DNA from: Phocaeicola oris
GTDB lineage: Bacteria > Bacteroidota > Bacteroidia > Bacteroidales > Bacteroidaceae
DNA length: 64,000 nucleotides
Direction of reading: 5' to 3'
Assembly: GCF_021295095.1 (NCBI RefSeq)
Contig: NZ_JAJLQX010000014.1
Span: 1 to 64,000 of the forward strand
The notes below the pieces were generated by a model, which was not told where the DNA came from, did not search any database, and worked only from the letters and a program-made list of their open reading frames with translations. Positions within the stretch are counted from its first letter, which is position 1, and each line of letters begins with the position of its first letter. Below, in pieces: positions 56,445-64,000 of this stretch. The translations under genes and the position numbers were made by a program.

Positions 56445-56452
56445 CAAAGTTA
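56445..56452 (-). promoter_or_regulatory. -7 box for gpmI
   Basis: The minus strand reads TAACTTTG, a TAnnTTTG box 42 bp before ATG 56403. It excludes the upstream TTG start. Confidence 0.5.
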
Positions 56453-56539
56453 CGAAAAAGCAAACGAATATAATAGAAAAACAAGGCGTATATTAACTTA
56501 AATTTTCTTATAATTGTGTTGTATAACACTATTTCTATA

Positions 56540-56570
56540 TTGCTCTTCCGACTTAAATTGAGTTTCTTTG
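56540..56570 (+). promoter_or_regulatory. Putative fucI promoter
   Basis: TTG (56540-56542) and TTTCTTTG (56563-56570, one mismatch to TAnnTTTG) are 20 bp apart. Start near 56577, leader ~30 nt. Confidence 0.4.
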
Positions 56571-56606
56571 CCTAACAAAAAGAAAAACAATTAATATCAA
56601 AAAGAT

Positions 56607-58379
56607 ATGAAGCATCCAAAGATTGGTATTCGTCCCACTATTGACGGTCGCCAGGGAGGAGTACGTGAGAGCCTTGAAGACAAGACGATGGCATTGGCAC
56701 ATGCCGTTTCCAATTTAATTTCCAAGAATTTATACTATAGAGATGGTACTCCTGTAGAATGTATCATAGCTGATGGTACTATCGGTCGTGTTGCCGAAAG
56801 TGCTGCCTGTGCCGATAAATTTGAGCATGCCGGTGTAGGCGGAACCATTACCGTTACCTCTTGTTGGTGCTACGGTTCTGAAACTATTGACATGAACCCG
56901 TACTGGCCAAAAGCCGTATGGGGATTTAATGGGACAGAACGCCCGGGAGCTGTTTATCTGGCTTGCGCTCTGGCTGCCTATGCACAGAAAGGTCTTCCTG
57001 CATACGGTATCTACGGACACAACGTTCAGGACTTAGACGATAATACCATCCCTACTGATGTGGCAGAGAAGATTCTCCGGTTCGCCAAGGCTGCCGTTGC
57101 AGTAGCAGAAATGAGAGGCGAGTCTTATCTGTCAATAGGCAGCGTGACCATGGGCATCGCCGGTTCAATGGTCGACAACGATTTCTTTCAAACTTACTTA
57201 GGCATGCGTAACGAAAACGTTGATGAGGTAGAGATACTCCGCCGAATGGATGAGGGAATCTATGATCATGACGAATACAAAAAAGCCATGACGTGGGTAG
57301 AAAAATACTGTAAGCCTAACGAAGGATGGGATAAAAACCGTCCGGAGAAGACCAAAACCCGTGAACAGAAAGAAGCGGATTGGGACTTCATCGTTAAAAT
57401 GACACTCATTGTAAAGGATTTGATGCATGGTAACCCCAAACTGTTGGATATGGGATTCAAAGAAGAATCTTTGGGACACAACGCTTTGGCTGCCGGCTTC
57501 CAAGGTCAGCGTCAATGGACCGATTGGAAACCAAATGGTGACTTTACTGAAGCTATTCTGAACACTTCATTCGATTGGAATGGTCTTCGCGAAGCTTACC
57601 CGTTTGCTACAGAAAACGACTCTTTAAACTGCACAGCGATGTTACTCGCACACCTGATTACAAATCAGGCACAAATATTCAGCGATGTGCGTACTTATTG
57701 GAGTCCGAAAGCTGTTAAGCGAGTTACAGGAAAAGAACTGACCGGTATAGCTGCCAATGGGATTATCCATCTGATAAACTCAGGTGCTACCACACTGGAT
57801 GGCACAGGTCAAAGCTCTGATGCTAACGGCAATCCTGTTATGAAGAAATTCTGGGAAATGACCGACGATGATGTAAAAGGTTGCCTTAAAGCTACATCAT
57901 GGATGCCGGCCGACCGCGACTACTTCCGTGGTGGTGGCTTCAGCTCACATTTCCTTACCAGAGGTGAAATGCCTGCTACCATGATGCGTGTCAATATCAT
58001 CAAGGGACTGGGCCCTGTACTTCAAATTGCTGAAGGTTGGATAGTCAACATCGATCCCGAAATCCATCAAATTCTTGATAAACGTACAGATCCTACATGG
58101 CCAACTACATGGTTTACTCCACGCCTGGATCCGGCAAAGGATGCTTTCAAAGATGTATACTCCGTTATGAATAACTGGGGTGCTAACCACGGAGCCATCA
58201 CTTACGGGCATATTGGCGCAGATATGATCACATTAGCTTCCATGCTTCGTATCCCTGTTTGCCTACATAACGTGAAAGAGAGCGATATCTTCCGCCCTGC
58301 TGCATGGAACGCATTTGGCATGGACAAGGAAGGTCAGGATTATCGTGCATGTGCCAACTACGGACCAATTTATAAATAA
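56607..58379 (+). CDS. fucI: L-fucose isomerase
   Basis: 590 residues, normal for FucI. Typical segments: [47 protein letters not shown], and [15 protein letters not shown] near the end. A Mn2+-dependent ketol isomerase giving L-fuculose from L-fucose (and D-ribulose from D-arabinose). fucP follows after 77 bp. The kinase (fucK) and aldolase (fucA) that should follow in the pathway are not in the window. Confidence 0.96.
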   Translation: MKHPKIGIRPTIDGRQGGVRESLEDKTMALAHAVSNLISKNLYYRDGTPVECIIADGTIGRVAESAACADKFEHAGVGGTITVTSCWCYGSETIDMNPYWPKAVWGFNGTERPGAVYLACALAAYAQKGLPAYGIYGHNVQDLDDNTIPTDVAEKILRFAKAAVAVAEMRGESYLSIGSVTMGIAGSMVDNDFFQTYLGMRNENVDEVEILRRMDEGIYDHDEYKKAMTWVEKYCKPNEGWDKNRPEKTKTREQKEADWDFIVKMTLIVKDLMHGNPKLLDMGFKEESLGHNALAAGFQGQRQWTDWKPNGDFTEAILNTSFDWNGLREAYPFATENDSLNCTAMLLAHLITNQAQIFSDVRTYWSPKAVKRVTGKELTGIAANGIIHLINSGATTLDGTGQSSDANGNPVMKKFWEMTDDDVKGCLKATSWMPADRDYFRGGGFSSHFLTRGEMPATMMRVNIIKGLGPVLQIAEGWIVNIDPEIHQILDKRTDPTWPTTWFTPRLDPAKDAFKDVYSVMNNWGANHGAITYGHIGADMITLASMLRIPVCLHNVKESDIFRPAAWNAFGMDKEGQDYRACANYGPIYK

Positions 58380-58397
58380 CCTGTAGAAACATACCAC

Positions 58398-58434
58398 AAA
58401 GGGACGAATCATTTACGTTCGTCCCTTTATTTCT
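58398..58434 (+). terminator. Hairpin between fucI and fucP
   Basis: AAAGGGACGAA (58398-58408) and TTCGTCCCTTT (58418-58428) form a perfect 11-bp stem with a 9-base loop, followed by ATTTCTTT. Either partial termination setting a fucI:fucP ratio, or the end of the fucI transcript. Confidence 0.75.
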
Positions 58435-58456
58435 TTACCATGAAATAATTTACACA

Positions 58457-59755
58457 ATGGATAAAACCAAACTTATAGAGAAGAAATATCTCCTTATTTT
58501 CATTCTCATCACCACATTGTTTGCTCTCTGGGGATTTGCTAATGATATTACCAACCCTATGGTCGCTGCTTTCCAAACAGTGATGGAAATCTCCGCGGCT
58601 AAAGCTTCGCTCGTTCAGTTTGCATTTTATGGCGGTTACGCTACCATGGCTATTCCTGCTGCGCTCTTTATCCGCAAATATAGTTATAAGAGCGGTATCC
58701 TGCTGGGATTGGCTCTTTATGCAATCGGAGCCTTTCTGTTCATCCCTGCCGCACAATATCAACAGTTCTCATTCTTTTGCATTTCTCTTTATGTGTTGAC
58801 TTTCGGTCTGGCTTTTTTGGAGACTACAGCTAATCCATTTATCCTTTCTTTAGGTGCAAAGAAAACAGCTACCCGTCGTCTGAATTTGTCTCAATCTTTC
58901 AATCCTATGGGATCTTTGGTTGGCATGAGCGTCGCTTCTTTTGTGGTACTCCCACAACTGATTTCTGATAAGCGTGATGCTATGGGAAATATTATTTTCC
59001 CAACATTAGACGCAACAGAGAAAATCGGAATTCGTGTTCATGATCTGAGCATTATTCGAAATCCATATGTAGCTATTGGCTGTGTAGTACTGATGATGTT
59101 CATTATTATCGCTCTTACAAGGGTTCCTAAGACAGACATTCAACCGGAACAAACTAATAGTACAAAGCAAACATTAAAGAATCTATGGAATAATCACGCA
59201 TATCGCGAAGGAGTCATTACCCAGATGTTCTATGTAGCAGCACAGATTATGGTATGGACATTTATCATCCAATATGCAGATAATCTTGGTATCAATAAGG
59301 CTACCGCACAGACATACAATATCATCGCAATGTGTCTCTTCCTTTGTGGTAGATTTATAGCTACGGCACTGATGAAATATGTCAATACCCGTAAGTTATT
59401 GGCTATCTTTGCTGCCTGTGCAGGATTATGTACTATCGGAGCAATCGGCATTGTCGGTATGGGTGGGTTATATTGTCTGATTGGAATCAGTGCTTTCATG
59501 TCATTAATGTTTCCAACCATCTATGGCATTGCTTTAGAACATGTTGACAATCAGGATGCCAGTCTGGGTGCCGCTTTCTTGGTTGAGGCTATCGTAGGTG
59601 GTGCCATCATGCCTCCTTTGCAGGGGATGATCATTGATCAGCACACCATTCTCGGTCATCCCGCAGTAAACGTATCCTATGTTCTTCCACTTATTTGCTT
59701 TATGGTCGTATTCACTTACGGAATGAAAAGATATAAAGAATCAAGAATGGATTAA
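58457..59755 (+). CDS. fucP: L-fucose permease, MFS family
   Basis: 432 residues with 12 hydrophobic segments. FucP-type signatures: LFALWGFANDITNPMVAAF (helix 1, with the proton-coupling Asp), FYGGYATMAIPAALFIRKYS and FLETTANPFILSLG. L-fucose:H+ symport into the cytosol. It follows fucI and delivers that enzyme's substrate. Bacteroidota FucP relatives also carry other sugars; the fucI neighbour makes fucose most likely. Confidence 0.92.
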   Translation: MDKTKLIEKKYLLIFILITTLFALWGFANDITNPMVAAFQTVMEISAAKASLVQFAFYGGYATMAIPAALFIRKYSYKSGILLGLALYAIGAFLFIPAAQYQQFSFFCISLYVLTFGLAFLETTANPFILSLGAKKTATRRLNLSQSFNPMGSLVGMSVASFVVLPQLISDKRDAMGNIIFPTLDATEKIGIRVHDLSIIRNPYVAIGCVVLMMFIIIALTRVPKTDIQPEQTNSTKQTLKNLWNNHAYREGVITQMFYVAAQIMVWTFIIQYADNLGINKATAQTYNIIAMCLFLCGRFIATALMKYVNTRKLLAIFAACAGLCTIGAIGIVGMGGLYCLIGISAFMSLMFPTIYGIALEHVDNQDASLGAAFLVEAIVGGAIMPPLQGMIIDQHTILGHPAVNVSYVLPLICFMVVFTYGMKRYKESRMD

Positions 59756-60062
59756 AGTTCCAGAATTTAGAGAATTATTCGCTGACATATCCTTGATTCA
59801 TCCTAAATAAACGTTACATAATTTAAGGTAAAAGTAGCATAAAAGAATGTGTATCATTGACCGGTTTAAGCATGTACTAAATTTATTTCTTCAAAGTTAT
59901 CCTATTATAAAAAGAGTTCTTCAACCCATAGATAACAGCCTGGCAATAAAAAAATGTAATCAAAGTTACAAATTCTTATATCTTATGAGATTTTTTATTT
60001 ACAGATGATCTTTATATATCCAAAAAATAATACTATCTTTCGAAAAGAGAAAAAGAGTTTTT
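59756..60062 (+). other. 307-bp spacer before the XylR-like regulator
   Basis: AT-rich, no gene seen. A TATCTTTC string (one mismatch to TAnnTTTG) about 25 bp before ATG 60063 could be the regulator's -7 box. No terminator after fucP and no 22-bp repeat were found. Confidence 0.5.
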
Positions 60063-61217
60063 ATGTTAAAAGTACTTGTCTTAACTGATTTTTCGAGTAA
60101 CTATAGTCGGCTAATGCTTGAAGGAATGATCAGATATTCCCGAGAAGTCGGACCATGGGCATTCCTTAGGATGCCTCTTTACTATTTGATGATAAAAGGT
60201 GAATCCGGAGTTATTGATTTTGCGAAGAAATGGCATGCTGACGCAATTATTGCTCAGCTTCGGGATGTAAAAGTTGATTTATTGGAAAAATTAAAAATAC
60301 CTATTATCGTTCAGAATTATCGAGAAAGGAGTGGTATAATTACCAATCTTACGGGTGATTATTATGGAACAGGATTGATGGCTGCAGAATTTTTTTTAGA
60401 ACGAGGGTATCAGAATTTTGCATTCTACGGATACCGAAATGTTATATGGTCCAGAGAAAGGGGATTAGGTTATAAGGAAAGAATCGAGAAACAAGGTTAT
60501 GTTTGCCATTTTCTTGAAAACAATAATCATGATACAACAGAATGGCTTTATAATACAGAAATTATAGCAAAGTGGCTTCAGTCTTTACCAAAACCAATTG
60601 CATTGTTTGCTTGTGATGATTATTATGCGCAACAAATTACAGAGACTTGTAATGTTTTTGGTATTGAAGTTCCTGATGAAATCGCGATCCTTGGTGTAGA
60701 CAATGATACATTGTTATGCAATTTATCTACCCCCCCATTATCATCTATTTCTTTGGATATAGAAAATGGAGGTTACCGAGCCGCAAAGTTATTGAATCAA
60801 TATCTAAAGAAAGAAATTGATGAGATTCCTGATATAGTTATAAAACCTTTATATATAGAGAACAGAGCTTCTACAAACAAATATGCTGTTTCCGATTTAC
60901 ATATAAAGAAAATAATGAACTACATCAATGATAATTTTAGCAATAAAATAACAGTTCCCGATTTAGTTGCTCTTGTTCCTCTTTCTCGAAGAGTTTTGGA
61001 AAAAAGATTTAAAATGTTAACAGGAACATCTATCTATCAATATATTCTAAATGTTCGGATTAGTCATTTTACAAAATTGCTTTTAACTACAGATTTGTAT
61101 TTACCTGACGCTGCTATTAAATCCGGCTTTGATGATTATAAGAACATTTCTCGAATTTTCCGAAAATATAAATCTATGTCTCCTGTAGAATATAGAAAGC
61201 TTTATAAGAAAAATTAA
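60063..61217 (+). CDS. XylR-like sugar-sensing AraC transcription regulator
   Basis: 384 residues. Residues ~1-270 are a periplasmic-binding-protein/LacI-type sensor (VLVLTDFSSNYSRLMLEG, NLTGDYYGTGLMAAEFFL, EVPDEIAILGVDNDTLLC, PPLSSISLDIENGGYRAAKL). Residues ~283-384 are an AraC double helix-turn-helix (IKKIMNYINDNFSNKITVPDL, RRVLEKRFK, PVEYRKLY). This is the E. coli XylR build, which binds a sugar ligand and activates. Position between fucIP and nagAB suggests control of fucose or amino-sugar genes (inference). Confidence 0.88.
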   Translation: MLKVLVLTDFSSNYSRLMLEGMIRYSREVGPWAFLRMPLYYLMIKGESGVIDFAKKWHADAIIAQLRDVKVDLLEKLKIPIIVQNYRERSGIITNLTGDYYGTGLMAAEFFLERGYQNFAFYGYRNVIWSRERGLGYKERIEKQGYVCHFLENNNHDTTEWLYNTEIIAKWLQSLPKPIALFACDDYYAQQITETCNVFGIEVPDEIAILGVDNDTLLCNLSTPPLSSISLDIENGGYRAAKLLNQYLKKEIDEIPDIVIKPLYIENRASTNKYAVSDLHIKKIMNYINDNFSNKITVPDLVALVPLSRRVLEKRFKMLTGTSIYQYILNVRISHFTKLLLTTDLYLPDAAIKSGFDDYKNISRIFRKYKSMSPVEYRKLYKKN

Positions 61218-61318
61218 GCTTATTATAATCAAAGAAAGTTCTTGAAAACTTTGTTTCTTTTGACGTCAATTGACATCTCTCATTCGCATTATATTACTTA
61301 ATTGGCGAGACCGTTTAT

Positions 61319-61326
61319 TATCTTTG
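61319..61326 (+). promoter_or_regulatory. -7 box for nagAB
   Basis: TATCTTTG is a perfect TAnnTTTG box, 33 bp before the nagA ATG at 61360. Spacing to an upstream TTG (61302-61304) is shorter than usual, fitting an activator-dependent promoter. Confidence 0.5.
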
Positions 61327-61359
61327 TAAACAGTAAAAAGAATAAATTGTCGGTTTATA

Positions 61360-62547
61360 ATGAAATCTATTATCAAAAATGGGATATTAATCCTTCCGGG
61401 AGAAATAGAAGAAAATGGCTATGTTGTTTTTGAAGATGGTATAATCACTCAAATTGGAAAAGGACGTTATACCGGTCAAAATCCATTTGATGTAATTTAT
61501 GATGCAGATCAAGATTATATTTCCCCCGGCTTTATTGATATGCACACACATGGAGCAGGTGGTTATGATTTCATGGATAACACTATTGAAGCTTATTTAG
61601 GGATTGCTCATAAACATGCGGAACATGGGACGACAAGTTTAGTCCCAACGACATTAACCAGTACAATGGAAGAATTAATAAAAACTTTTGATATTTATGA
61701 ACAAGCAAAAAAAGAAAATATAAAAGGAGCAGATTTTCTTGGTCTGCATTTGGAAGGACCTTATTTTTCTTATAACCAAAGAGGAGCTCAAGACCCAAAA
61801 TACTTACGAAATCCGGAACCGGAAGAATATAATGAGATATTAAGAAGATCAAATAATATCATTCGTTGGAGTATAGCCCCGGAATTAAAAGGCGCTTTAG
61901 AATTAGGAGAAGTATTAAAATCCAAAGGAATCCTCGCGTCCATAGGGCACAGTGACGCTTTATATGATGAAGTTGTTAAGGCTCACGAGCATGGTTATAA
62001 TCATATAACTCACTTGTATTCCTGTATGTCAACCATTACTCGAAGAAACGCGTATCGATACGTGGGAGTCCTTGAAGCCGCATACATGATTGATGACATG
62101 AGCGTTGAAATAATCGCGGACGGTATACATGTCCCTCAGGCATTATTGCAATATGTATGCAAATTCAAACCTCATAATTTAATCGCTTTATGTACTGATT
62201 CTATGCGAGCTGCAGGTATGCCTGACGGAATATATAATATCGGAAGTTTAACTAATGGGCAAAAAGTGATAAAAGAAGACGGAGTAGCGAAATTACTTGA
62301 TCGTTCAGCTTTTGCCGGCAGTGTGGCCACATCCGATTTATTAGTGCGGACAATGATAAAATTAGCAGGATTATCAGTTCATAAAGCTGTTCAGATGATG
62401 TCCTATAATCCAAGTAGGATACTTGGTATAGATAACAAAAAAGGATCTCTGACCGTAGGTAAAGACGCGGATATTATTATTTTTGACAAAAACATAGATA
62501 TTCAAAAAACCTTTGTCAAGGGTAAAATGATTTATTCTAAAAATTAA
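61360..62547 (+). CDS. nagA: N-acetylglucosamine-6-phosphate deacetylase
   Basis: 395 residues, amidohydrolase fold. Metal and substrate motifs: FIDMHTHGAGGYDFMD (HxH), HLEGPYFS, GHSDALYDEV, HLYSCMSTI and LCTDSMRAAGMPDG. Removes acetate from GlcNAc-6-P to give glucosamine-6-P. nagB follows after 11 bp and takes the product. Preceded by the XylR-like regulator. Confidence 0.93.
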   Translation: MKSIIKNGILILPGEIEENGYVVFEDGIITQIGKGRYTGQNPFDVIYDADQDYISPGFIDMHTHGAGGYDFMDNTIEAYLGIAHKHAEHGTTSLVPTTLTSTMEELIKTFDIYEQAKKENIKGADFLGLHLEGPYFSYNQRGAQDPKYLRNPEPEEYNEILRRSNNIIRWSIAPELKGALELGEVLKSKGILASIGHSDALYDEVVKAHEHGYNHITHLYSCMSTITRRNAYRYVGVLEAAYMIDDMSVEIIADGIHVPQALLQYVCKFKPHNLIALCTDSMRAAGMPDGIYNIGSLTNGQKVIKEDGVAKLLDRSAFAGSVATSDLLVRTMIKLAGLSVHKAVQMMSYNPSRILGIDNKKGSLTVGKDADIIIFDKNIDIQKTFVKGKMIYSKN

Positions 62548-62558
62548 GATAACACACA

Positions 62559-63329
62559 ATGATTACATTTAAAAAAGACAAATTAAAAGTCGAATTATTT
62601 AATTCTACATTAGAAATGGCAGAAAAGGCTGCTGCTGATGTAGCGAGTAAAATTGTTGAGCTATTGAAAGTAAATGAAACAATCAACATGATTTTTGCCG
62701 CGGCACCTTCCCAAACTGAGTTTTTAAAAAGGCTCATTGAACATGATGAAATAGAATGGGGAAGAATAAATGCTTTTCATATGGATGAATATATTGGACT
62801 TCCGCCCGATGCTCCTCAACGTTTTGGAAACTTTTTGGAGAACGCTCTTTTTAGCTCTGTTCCATTGAAAAATGTATTTTATTTGGATGGCAATAAAACC
62901 ATAAATGCAGAATGTAAAAGATATGCAGAACTACTAAAGAAATACCCACCTCATATCGTTTGTTTAGGTATCGGGGAGAATGGGCATATTGCTTTTAATG
63001 ATCCTCATGTAGCTAAGTTCAATGATAAAAAAGTGGTAAAGCTTGTGACTTTAGATAATATTTGCCGTAAACAACAAGTTGATGATAAATGCTTTAATCG
63101 TATTGAGGATGTTCCTACTCAAGCCCTTACTTTAACAATTCCAACCCTGCTTCAAGGGGAATATATGTATTGCATTGTGCCTTATAAAACTAAAGCTGAT
63201 GCCATTTATAGAACTTTAAATGAAGAAATTTCCGAAAAATGTCCTGCTTCTATATTACGGACACAAGATAATACATTCCTTTACTTAGATAATGATAGCT
63301 CTGCATTATTAAATTTAAATAAAAAATAA
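62559..63329 (+). CDS. nagB: Glucosamine-6-phosphate deaminase-like protein
   Basis: 256 residues in the NagB/6-phosphogluconolactonase family. FHMDEYIGL (~73-81) carries the catalytic Asp and GIGENGHIAFNDP (~137-149) the His. Two differences from E. coli NagB: the Asp before Gly-His is Asn (also seen in Firmicute enzymes), and the Glu of FNEP is Asp. It should convert glucosamine-6-P to fructose-6-P and ammonia; because of the Asp and its short length, galactosamine-type or other 2-amino sugar phosphates are possible. In operon with nagA. Confidence 0.82.
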   Translation: MITFKKDKLKVELFNSTLEMAEKAAADVASKIVELLKVNETINMIFAAAPSQTEFLKRLIEHDEIEWGRINAFHMDEYIGLPPDAPQRFGNFLENALFSSVPLKNVFYLDGNKTINAECKRYAELLKKYPPHIVCLGIGENGHIAFNDPHVAKFNDKKVVKLVTLDNICRKQQVDDKCFNRIEDVPTQALTLTIPTLLQGEYMYCIVPYKTKADAIYRTLNEEISEKCPASILRTQDNTFLYLDNDSSALLNLNKK

Positions 63330-63417
63330 GATATGAGCATGTGAACTCCTATAATAGCGTAATTATTTGTTAATCTTGTGATTATTTCAAAGTGAAGCAT
63401 TATCTGTTTTTCCGGTT

Positions 63418-63571
63418 CGATTGATCGACTTCCAAAGGGACGGACATCACTTTATGAAACCATTTTGATGAGTTATAAAAGTGACACGTATAAGTTAGTC
63501 AATTGATGCGGATGAGTTGATCGACTCATACGTATCACTTTCCCAATACATCCGCATAACATTGAATAATC
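63418..63571. repeat. 22-bp repeat array E
   Basis: Clear units start at 63484, 63506, 63528 and 63550; earlier degenerate ones at 63440 and 63462 keep the phase. AAAAGTGACACGTAT (63477-63491) and ATACGTATCACTTT (63528-63541) bracket the core unit ATGCGGATGAGTTGATCG as inverted edges. It lies between the convergent nagB and pfkA genes. Confidence 0.88.
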
Positions 63572-63606
63572 ATTTGAACAACAAATATGTTTTATTATAT
63601 CTTGTA

Positions 63607-64000
63607 TTAACCGAAACAGATCCCCATTCGTTTCCCCTGAATAATCAAGTCATTATCCCCATTCACTAAACGAGCTTTCCCTGCAATCTTTTCCAAAGGA
63701 ACAGGCATAATTGTTGAACCGTTCAGAGAAACCATCTGTCCATACTGTTTACCTTCAATCAACTGTGCGGCAAAGCCACCCATTCGAGTTGCCAAATTAC
63801 GATCGTATGCTGTCGGTATTCCACCCCGCTGAATATATCCGAGAACAGTTTCACGTGTTTCAAAGCCTGTTTCGTATTCTATTTCCTCGGCTATAAACTG
63901 GGCTGCCTTTTTATTTTCCATCGTCTTGATACCTTCGGCAACCACCACAATCGAGTAAGGCTTTCCTTGCTTCAATCGTTCAATAATTTTACTGCCTACA
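63607..64000 (-). CDS. pfkA: 6-phosphofructokinase, C-terminal part, cut by window edge
   Basis: About 131 residues are visible and the frame continues past position 64000. The segment VVVAEGIK, then ETRETVLGYIQRGGIPTAYDRNLATRMG is the C-terminal fructose-6-phosphate-binding part of ATP-dependent PfkA. In E. coli the same motif reads LGHIQRGG; here the His is Tyr, a position that contacts the sugar phosphate. Catalytic and ATP-binding parts lie outside. Committed step of glycolysis; leftward, convergent with nagB. Confidence 0.9.
   Translation of the reverse strand, partial: VGSKIIERLKQGKPYSIVVVAEGIKTMENKKAAQFIAEEIEYETGFETRETVLGYIQRGGIPTAYDRNLATRMGGFAAQLIEGKQYGQMVSLNGSTIMPVPLEKIAGKARLVNGDNDLIIQGKRMGICFG

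Noticed and set aside
56404-56529. 42-codon upstream extension of gpmI
   Set aside because: Hydrophobic, AT-rich and covering the -7 box; homologues begin at MAKKALLM.
1-64000. tRNA, rRNA, prophage or defence systems
   Set aside because: No recognisable cloverleaf, rRNA or signature gene was found by reading; a covariance-model scan could still reveal small RNAs.

Overview
The window is chromosomal DNA from a member of the Bacteroidales (Bacteroidota). It contains a SusC/SusD pair, an S46 dipeptidyl-peptidase, SufBCDS, a KamA-family aminomutase and many -7 boxes of the TAnnTTTG type. Base composition is AT-rich and I cannot settle the genus. Most of the window is ordinary backbone. The accessory parts are three insertion-sequence remnants and a distributed family of intergenic 22-bp repeat arrays. 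No rRNA, tRNA, CRISPR, prophage or defence island was recognised.

Layout. 1-7.0 kb: an IS3-type orfA remnant at the left edge, then a leftward gene run (LOG-family protein, SIS sugar-phosphate isomerase, PfkB kinase, ruvB, flippase, DPP7-type peptidase). 7.1-15.7 kb: rightward M16 peptidase, GH27 alpha-galactosidase, a 0.75-kb spacer with repeat array A, and a susC/susD pair closed by a terminator. 15.7-16.9 kb: a fragment of an IS982-type element abutting a fragment of an IS4-type element. 17.1-31.7 kb: two ECF-sigma/membrane-protein modules, a Nudix hydrolase, an envelope TPR/beta-barrel pair, topA-aroK-speA-argB and a YgjP-like metalloprotease. 32.0-33.2 kb: a leftward pair. 33.3-44.1 kb: rimP-nusA-infB (with a terminator-like hairpin in its leader), then cvpA-sufBCDS-rnhB. 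44.2-50.8 kb: leftward CopA with a second metal-binding domain fused to its C-terminus, a Tat-type sugar isomerase/epimerase-like protein, a PagL-like outer-membrane protein and a large unknown lipoprotein. 51.5-56.4 kb: KamA-family protein, an AraC regulator with a CxxC N-terminal domain, a DUF3109 protein and gpmI. 56.6-64 kb: fucI-fucP, a XylR-like regulator, nagA-nagB and the C-terminal part of pfkA.

Functionally, the right end is a fucose/amino-sugar catabolic area, suited to host-glycan sugars. The centre is information processing and Fe-S assembly. The left end has cell-envelope sugar genes and an alpha-galactoside/SusCD region.

The most interesting structure is the 22-bp array family. 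At least six intergenic sites (about 9.9, 18.6, 31.8, 44.15, 51.0 and 63.5 kb) carry units with a strict 22-bp period. Each consensus unit is self-complementary about two dyad centres, and several arrays are bracketed by AAAGTGATACG and CGTATCACTTT. Three of the sites lie between convergent genes. I do not recognise this as a named repeat class. Whether it is undescribed needs a genome-wide and database search.
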